19,908 nucleotides of DNA from Candidatus Bathyarchaeota archaeon. GTDB taxonomy: Archaea; Thermoproteota; Bathyarchaeia; 40CM-2-53-6; RBG-13-38-9. A model generated the notes under the pieces. It had not been told where the DNA came from. It did not search any database and saw only the letters and a program-made list of their open reading frames with translations. Position 1 is the first letter of the stretch, and every line of letters begins with the position of its first letter. This document shows positions 14,999 to 19,908 of this stretch, one piece after another. The DNA is taken from assembly GCA_026015225.1 (NCBI GenBank), contig JAOZGV010000048.1:1-19908 (forward strand), read 5' to 3'. The position numbers and the translations under genes are program-made.

Positions 14999-15937
14999 CT
15001 AGGATTGAAATTCCTCATTTCCAAATTCAGATTTAGAAGTACGTCTTTTGATAATTATTGCAATTATGATGATTATTGCTAAACCGATTATAATATACAA
15101 TAAATTGTTTTTAATTATTTCAATCGCTTTATCTTGTAAGCTCTGTGGTCCAGTTTCTACGGTTGGAATAACAACATAGATGTCAACTTCGTTCTCAAAT
15201 GTATGTGACCTTCTTTCCTCATCCTCATATTCAGTTAATATCATCATTTTATACATGCCTTCTTGTGTATCATTTTTGACAATTGCTTCAAGTGTAAAAG
15301 GCGAAGGTGAATTTGGATCAACATCACCTAAATAGCTGTAACTTTCAGGTTTTAACGTCAATATTGGGTGTGGTAATAAAGTAACGTTTGTAAATCTAGC
15401 TGTTATAGTTCCTTTATTTAGAAGGCTTGCGGTAATCGATAAAGAGGATCCAGCTACTACTTGTTCCTCTTCAATAGTAAATTCGTAAGCTACCATATCC
15501 ACTTCACCTTTTGCATAGAAACCTACATAATGGTTCTCGGAATATGGCGAGATGTAACCAAGACGTTTGTAGGCGATCATAACACTGGCAACATATCCGC
15601 TGCCTGCAGCATCTTTCGGAACAAAGATTAGAGGTTTAATTGTTATGTCTTCGCTTTCCTTTATTTTTTCAAATTTCCAATTACTAATGCCTATGACTAC
15701 TGGAGAAGTCAATGTTATTTGTGATTGAGGAAAACTTATGCTGATATCTACGTCATAAATTGGCTCAAAATTATTGATAATATTTACAATGACAGTTGTG
15801 TTGAAACCCGATTCTAGTGTAGTCGGATTTGCCTCAATATCGAGATTTCTAGCCTGTCCTAATGCACGATAATCGAAATTTACAAAAATTGGGATTGATA
15901 CTAGAAAAATCATAAAAAATAATTTGAGTAATTTCAT
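14999..15937 (-). CDS. Membrane-anchored CARDB/NEW3-like extracytoplasmic protein (COG1361-like)
   Basis: 312 residues. Signal peptide about 1-28, then two immunoglobulin-like beta domains: 30-135 (ANPTTLESGFNTTVIVNIIN...) and 145-258 (VVAGSSLSITASLLNKGTITA...). The 'N-x-G ... V-x-V ... L-x-N' strand pattern is that of CARDB/NEW3 domains. One TM helix at 279-297 is followed by a basic KRR. Proteins of this type often sit beside MacB-like ABC genes in archaea and probably act as the extracytoplasmic partner of the permease. The permease stop is 24 bases upstream, and an AAGAGGA ribosome binding site sits 7 bases before the ATG. Confidence 0.75.
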   Translation of the reverse strand: MKLLKLFFMIFLVSIPIFVNFDYRALGQARNLDIEANPTTLESGFNTTVIVNIINNFEPIYDVDISISFPQSQITLTSPVVIGISNWKFEKIKESEDITIKPLIFVPKDAAGSGYVASVMIAYKRLGYISPYSENHYVGFYAKGEVDMVAYEFTIEEEQVVAGSSLSITASLLNKGTITARFTNVTLLPHPILTLKPESYSYLGDVDPNSPSPFTLEAIVKNDTQEGMYKMMILTEYEDEERRSHTFENEVDIYVVIPTVETGPQSLQDKAIEIIKNNLLYIIIGLAIIIIIAIIIKRRTSKSEFGNEEFQS

Positions 15938-15961
15938 TTTTGAATCCTCTTCAATGTTTTT

Positions 15962-17221
15962 TCATTCCTTTCTTAAAGCATTTATTGGACTTAATTTTGA
16001 AGCTCGCCAAGCTGGGTATAATCCAGCAATTATACTTAAACTCAATGCTAAAATAAATACTTCTATTAATTCAATAGGTAAGAATACTGGATTTAATGCA
16101 CTAGCACCAGAACCCCCAAAAGAAGAAAGAACAAATCTTCCAAGCAATACCGCACCAATTACTCCTGTTAAAATTCCTAAAATTCCTCCTAAAATGCCAA
16201 TGGTCATTGATTCAGTAAGAAACATGAAAAGGATAGTTCTGTTGCCATATCCTAAAGCTTTTAACAATCCTATCTCACGGGTTCTTTCCAATACCGATGT
16301 ATACAAAGTTGTGATTATTCCAACTGCGGCAACAAACATAGAAACTGTAGCTACCGTGGTTAGAAATGCTGTAAAAGTTCCAACTATCTCTTGTATCAAT
16401 TCAATAAGTGATTTAGGAGATATAATGCCTATATTTTTTCCGTAAATCTTTCTTATTCGCTCTTCAATCTCTTCATTTTCATCCGCATCTCTTGTAATGC
16501 CATAGATTCCATCATAAATATTATTCTTGTTCAGTAATGAATTAGCTGCAGAAGTAGAAATATATGCTGTATTATCCACCTGAGAGTTACCGAGTTCTTC
16601 AAGAATACCTTGAACTCGAAAACTTTTTTTCTTCTCTTTAACTGTCTGTCTTCCTCCTCCTGTCTCTTCAACTTCGAAGGAAATGAGTGATACTATTTGA
16701 CCTCTTTTTGCAAAAGGTCTGTCGAGATCAGCTGGATATGCAACATTATAACCAAGTACGATTCCTGTATTATCGGTTTCAGAAACAAAAGATCCAGATT
16801 CGAGACTAATTTTTGGGGTAATATATTTTAACTTACTCTGATCTGTGCCAGTAACAGAAATGGTTTTCTCTTCACTTCCAGATTTAATAGTTACTGCGCC
16901 TCTATAAAATGGAACTGTATTTTCTATACCCAATACTCGATCTATGGTTCTGACTGTCTGTGAAGTTAATTTAGTTTCTGGTCCTTGAACTGGAGGACCA
17001 AATCCTCCACCGCCGCCTCCTTCTGAGGATGAAATTATCAATACATTAGCTCCCAAGGTATTCAATTGTTCTTCTATGTAATTATCGAATCCAGCTCCAA
17101 GTCCATCTAGACTCGTGATAAGAGATACGCCTATCATTACCATGAGAATTGTTAGTATAGTTCTGGTCCTTCTTTCTTTTAGAGCTCCAAATCCCAACCG
17201 AATTACTTCAGAGACATTCAA
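15962..17221 (-). CDS. FtsX/MacB-type ABC transporter permease
   Basis: 419 residues. Typical MacB permease layout: TM1 at about 20-37 (TRTILTILMVMIGVSLIT), a large extracytoplasmic domain of about 240 residues (with EGGGGGGFGPP at 67-77), then three TM helices at about 284-308, 331-362 and 384-403. The cytoplasmic loop ERTREIGLLKALGY (312-325) and the terminal YPAWRASKLSPINALR are family hallmarks for coupling to the ATPase. Such pumps do mechanotransmission or export of proteins, lipids or peptides and do not import solutes. Start is TTG at 17221 with GAGGAAA upstream; there is no in-frame ATG near it. It follows the ATPase gene by 58 bases. Confidence 0.88.
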   Translation of the reverse strand: MNVSEVIRLGFGALKERRTRTILTILMVMIGVSLITSLDGLGAGFDNYIEEQLNTLGANVLIISSSEGGGGGGFGPPVQGPETKLTSQTVRTIDRVLGIENTVPFYRGAVTIKSGSEEKTISVTGTDQSKLKYITPKISLESGSFVSETDNTGIVLGYNVAYPADLDRPFAKRGQIVSLISFEVEETGGGRQTVKEKKKSFRVQGILEELGNSQVDNTAYISTSAANSLLNKNNIYDGIYGITRDADENEEIEERIRKIYGKNIGIISPKSLIELIQEIVGTFTAFLTTVATVSMFVAAVGIITTLYTSVLERTREIGLLKALGYGNRTILFMFLTESMTIGILGGILGILTGVIGAVLLGRFVLSSFGGSGASALNPVFLPIELIEVFILALSLSIIAGLYPAWRASKLSPINALRKE

Positions 17222-17279
17222 CAGAATATTTCCTCATTCGATAGTAGAATTTAGATTCTTTTAATTTTTCTAAGCATTA

Positions 17280-18011
17280 TTAAGCTCTTTTGCATGCTTC
17301 ATTATAAGAGAAACCTTCAGTCTCTTTTTCGATCAAACCGTCTCTGAGATGGAATATCCTCCTAGTCTTGTCAGCAAATTCAAGATCATGGGTTACTGCC
17401 ACAATAGTGGCTCCTTTTTTATGATTTATCTCGCATAATAAATCTGTTATTTCATTGCCTGTTTTTGAGTCAAGATTTCCAGTTGGTTCATCTGCTAAGA
17501 TAAATGCCGGTTCATTGATCAGGGCTCTTGCTATGGCTACACGCTGTTGTTGACCGCCGCTGAGCGTTGTTGGTTTTCGATTCTCTAACCCCTTTAATCC
17601 TACTAATTCTAAAAGGTCACTTACTCGTTTTCCTCTCATTTTTTTAGGCATGCCCGCAACTATCGCTGGCAACTCGATGTTTTTCTTCACGCTTGACCTA
17701 TTGATCAGGTTATAAGATTGAAAAATGAATCCAATTCTTCTATTCCGGAACTTTGACAACGTCTTATCATTAAGACGAGTTATATCAACTCCATCTATCA
17801 AAATTTTCCCACTGGTCGGTCTATCTAATGCACTTATCATATTAAGTAAAGTAGATTTACCACTACCGGATGGTCCTACTACTGAAATTATATCCCCGCT
17901 TTTTACTTCAATGTTTATGCCATTCAGAGCATATACTTTAACTAAACCAGTAAGATAGATCTTTTTAAGATCAGTTGTCCTAATTGCAAACTTATTATTT
18001 TTACTCTTCAT
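17280..18011 (-). CDS. MacB/LolD-type ABC transporter ATP-binding protein
   Basis: 243 residues. Complete nucleotide-binding domain: Walker A GPSGSGKST (46-54), Q-loop FIFQSYN (Q98), signature LSGGQQQRV (150-158), Walker B ILADEP (171-176, catalytic E175), D-loop GNLDS, and switch His208 in AVTHDLEFAD. The QSYNLI and FRNRRIGFIFQ segments are characteristic of the LolD/MacB/FtsE-like subfamily that pairs with FtsX-fold permeases. It is the first gene of the four-gene minus-strand operon and powers the permease encoded next. It starts at ATG 18011. Confidence 0.93.
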   Translation of the reverse strand: MKSKNNKFAIRTTDLKKIYLTGLVKVYALNGINIEVKSGDIISVVGPSGSGKSTLLNMISALDRPTSGKILIDGVDITRLNDKTLSKFRNRRIGFIFQSYNLINRSSVKKNIELPAIVAGMPKKMRGKRVSDLLELVGLKGLENRKPTTLSGGQQQRVAIARALINEPAFILADEPTGNLDSKTGNEITDLLCEINHKKGATIVAVTHDLEFADKTRRIFHLRDGLIEKETEGFSYNEACKRA

Positions 18012-18053
18012 CTTCGCTTCTCATCATAATAAAATGCTATTTCATTTTCTTAA

Positions 18054-18062
18054 TTATATAAA
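18054..18062 (-). promoter_or_regulatory. TATA box of the ABC/surface-protein operon
   Basis: On the minus strand this reads TTTATATAA, centred about 47 bases before the ATG of the ATPase gene. The spacing suits a leader of about 20 bases. It is the only promoter I see for the operon that ends at 11870. Confidence 0.5.
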
Positions 18063-18150
18063 CTTAAAAATATATCCGAGTAATTTGATAAAAATATCAA
18101 TTAATATAATTAAAATTAATTACTAATGGGATCGGATGTTAACAAAAAAA

Positions 18151-18203
18151 TTTAAATCGTAAACCCTAAATATTCGATGATAAGATTATGAGATTCTTAT
18201 CAT
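18151..18203 (+). promoter_or_regulatory. Promoter and 9-bp inverted repeat of the HMG-CoA synthase gene
   Basis: TTTAAAT (18151-18157) is a TATA-like element. About 25 bases downstream, ATGATAAGA (18177-18185) and TCTTATCAT (18195-18203) form a perfect 9-bp inverted repeat with a 9-base spacer, covering the expected transcription start. This is a good operator candidate for control of the mevalonate pathway entry gene. The leader to the ATG at 18252 is then about 70 bases. It contains an overlapping tiny out-of-frame ORF (18245-18265, six codons plus stop). Confidence 0.4.
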
Positions 18204-18251
18204 TAAAGTAGCTCATGATTATCTTTATTTCGAAAAAAAGTGTAATGGACA

Positions 18252-19820
18252 ATGAAGAACTCTAAAGTTGGGATAATCGGTTATGGATCATATATACCAC
18301 TAGAAAGAATGAAGACTGAGTTGATCGCTAGAAAAAGGGAATCAAAAAGAAAAGATTTGGACGATTTTCTTCAGAAACTAAGCAAAGGATTGAAACTTAA
18401 ATATAAATCAATCCCAGGCTTCACGGAAGATACAACAACTCTCTCGACTGAGGCTGCAGAGAATGCGATAGGAATGGCTCAGATAGATCCTAGAAAAATT
18501 GGATCAGTTGTTGCTGGTACAGAGTCAAAACCTTACGCAGTAGGCCTATCTGCAAGGCATGTTGCTTCATTTGTTGGAATTGGAACTAATGTTTTTGTGG
18601 CTGATGTAGAGGGAGCATGCAACGCAGGGATGCAGAGTGTAAACTTTGTAAAAGCGCAAATCGAAGCTAATATGATAGAATATGGATTAGCTATTGGTGC
18701 TGATATATCGCAAGCTCCAAAAGGCGATGCTCTTGAATATTCTTGTGGTGCCGGCGCAAGTGCTTTTTTACTCGGAAAAGAGAATTTAGTTGCAACAATA
18801 ATTGATATGGCTCCTTGCTCAAGTCTCTATCTAGATTTCTGGAGAAGGGATGAGGAGCTTGTACCAAATCATTTTGGCAGGTCCACTGTTGATTGCTATA
18901 AATCTCATGTTGTTGGAGCTATGGAGGAGTTGCTTAAGAAACACCCTGATATCAAAATTAAGGATTTTGACTACATTACATTCCATCAGCCCTCAGGTTA
19001 CATGCCTCTAAAAGTGTGTAAATTATTGACAGAGTCAAAAATTGAAATTAAGCATAATCCTTCTTTTACGGATAGGCTGAGATTAACTTATGATGATATA
19101 GAAAAGAAAGTTAAGCCATGGTTAAAAGTGATTGATACCGGGAATACTTATGCTGCTTCGACTATGATTGCAATAGCATCAATCCTTGATCAAGCTAAAC
19201 CAGGAGAGAACGTTCTCGCAGTATCATATGGTTCAGGGGCAGCTACAATGGCAACGTGGTTGCACTTAGAGGATGAAATTAAGAATGAAAGAATAAAAAC
19301 TGTCCCTTCAGTACAAGATTACTTGGATAGAAAAAGGGAGATAGATTTTCAAACCTATACTAAATACTATTCAGAAAGGATGAAGAGAGAAAAGAAAAGA
19401 CTAGTCTTTCCTAGAATAATTGGGGAATTGATTCCACAAAGCAAAGAATATGTCTCCGTTCATATATGCACGGGTTGTAATAGAATATATTTACCTGTTA
19501 GAGAAAAATGTCTTCAGCACGATTGTCCAAGTTCCCTAAAAGAGATTAAATTTCCAAAATTAGCTAAATTAAAAGATTTTGAAAAATTACCAATTACGAA
19601 ACGATGGGTACATAATTATGAGCTCATTAAAACGGGAAAAGTTCTATTAGTAGATTGCAAACTCGAAGATCTAAAAAAAGGTATAATGATGGAACCTGTG
19701 ATAAGGAGAATAGACTACGAAGGAACTGGAGGTCTAATAATCTATAGTCCATGTTATAGGCCATTATTCAGAAAAAAACTCCTCAAAACTCAATTGGATA
19801 TTAAATTACCTAAAGCTTAA
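18252..19820 (+). CDS. HMG-CoA synthase with C-terminal zinc-ribbon/OB-like extension
   Basis: 522 residues. Residues 1-350 are archaeal hydroxymethylglutaryl-CoA synthase, which condenses acetyl-CoA with acetoacetyl-CoA to start the mevalonate route to isoprenoid lipids. Catalytic residues are in place: Glu91 (AGTESKP), nucleophile Cys123 (EGACNAGM), His245 (TFHQPSGY), and SYGSGAA near 325-331. Residues 22-50 carry a longer charged insertion than usual. After a linker, C406-x2-C409-x10-C420-x4-C425 forms a zinc ribbon, followed by an OB-like strand region ending GTGGLIIYSPCYRP. In other archaea a separate DUF35 protein with such a ribbon forms a complex with HMG-CoA synthase and acetoacetyl-CoA thiolase, so this looks like a fusion of the two. 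No thiolase lies in the window. No clear ribosome binding site precedes the ATG. Confidence 0.83.
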   Translation: MKNSKVGIIGYGSYIPLERMKTELIARKRESKRKDLDDFLQKLSKGLKLKYKSIPGFTEDTTTLSTEAAENAIGMAQIDPRKIGSVVAGTESKPYAVGLSARHVASFVGIGTNVFVADVEGACNAGMQSVNFVKAQIEANMIEYGLAIGADISQAPKGDALEYSCGAGASAFLLGKENLVATIIDMAPCSSLYLDFWRRDEELVPNHFGRSTVDCYKSHVVGAMEELLKKHPDIKIKDFDYITFHQPSGYMPLKVCKLLTESKIEIKHNPSFTDRLRLTYDDIEKKVKPWLKVIDTGNTYAASTMIAIASILDQAKPGENVLAVSYGSGAATMATWLHLEDEIKNERIKTVPSVQDYLDRKREIDFQTYTKYYSERMKREKKRLVFPRIIGELIPQSKEYVSVHICTGCNRIYLPVREKCLQHDCPSSLKEIKFPKLAKLKDFEKLPITKRWVHNYELIKTGKVLLVDCKLEDLKKGIMMEPVIRRIDYEGTGGLIIYSPCYRPLFRKKLLKTQLDIKLPKA

Positions 19821-19859
19821 ATTTGCTAATCTGTTAAGAAATAATCAGTCGAGGTTGAT

Positions 19860-19908
19860 TTGAAATTGTATGAATGTACATGTCCATACTGTGGAAGCTA
19901 CTCTCCAC
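19860..19908 (+). CDS. Start of a cysteine-rich (zinc-ribbon-like) protein, cut by right edge
   Basis: From TTG at 19860 the frame reads MKLYECTCPYCGSYSP before the window ends. Cys6, Cys8 and Cys11 (C-x-C-x2-C-G) suggest a zinc ribbon. GAGGT at 19851-19855 is a good ribosome binding site 4 bases before this TTG, or 10 before a second in-frame TTG at 19866. An ATG at 19871 in another frame gives no recognisable sequence. It lies 39 bases after the HMG-CoA synthase stop, so it is probably co-transcribed. Family unknown. Confidence 0.4.
   Translation, partial: MKLYECTCPYCGSYSP

Noticed and set aside
15924..16445. 173-residue plus-strand ORF
   Set aside because: It is antisense to the permease C-terminus. 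Its Pro/Ile/Asn-rich sequence is what the reverse of TM helices gives, and the permease frame is clearly real.
1..19908. CRISPR array, insertion sequence, tRNA or rRNA genes
   Set aside because: Looked for regularly spaced repeats, transposase motifs and cloverleaf/T-loop patterns in the spacers; none was found.

Overview
This AT-rich window reads as a chromosomal segment of an archaeon. The evidence is an archaeosortase with PEF-CTERM surface proteins, an archaeal-type tRNA m1A methyltransferase (TrmI), an archaeal-type HMG-CoA synthase (mevalonate route to archaeal lipids), an archaeal MTA phosphorylase, TATA-like boxes upstream of genes, and frequent TTG/GTG starts. An uncultured TACK/Bathyarchaeia-like lineage is my best guess, but the sequence alone does not prove it. 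I see no tRNA, rRNA, CRISPR array, transposase or phage gene.

Left block (1-4050, all minus strand): a surface-protein locus. In transcription order it holds an archaeosortase (C/R/H triad), a secreted thioredoxin-fold protein with a PEF-CTERM tail and a degenerate active site, and the 5' part of a polytopic PTPS-related/GT-C-like membrane protein that runs off the left edge. Upstream of these are an SCP2-like small protein and a membrane-anchored protein with a Thr-rich stalk. The spacers on both sides of the SCP2-like gene carry GC-rich hairpins that stand out from the AT-rich background.

Middle block (4157-10288): an apparent two-gene operon of a nucleotidyltransferase-like/Bud32-RIO-like kinase fusion followed 7 bases later by TrmI; a beta-hydroxyacid dehydrogenase; a minus-strand eight-cysteine protein; and a membrane-bound pyrophosphatase with K+-independent residues. 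Next comes a divergent purine-salvage pair: a PRPP-binding purine phosphoribosyltransferase (minus) and MTA phosphorylase (plus).

Right block: a minus-strand operon (18011 to 11870) encodes a MacB/LolD-type ATPase, an FtsX/MacB-type permease, a CARDB-like membrane-anchored protein and a 1027-residue PEF-CTERM surface protein with internal repeats. It links export or surface assembly with the same anchoring signal that the left-hand archaeosortase should process. Divergently, HMG-CoA synthase carries a C-terminal zinc-ribbon/OB-like extension and is followed at the right edge by the start of another cysteine-rich gene.

The least familiar elements are the NTase-kinase fusion paired with TrmI, the thioredoxin-like protein with Ser-Pro-Leu-Cys in place of CxxC, the duplicated four-cysteine protein, and the structured GC-rich spacers.
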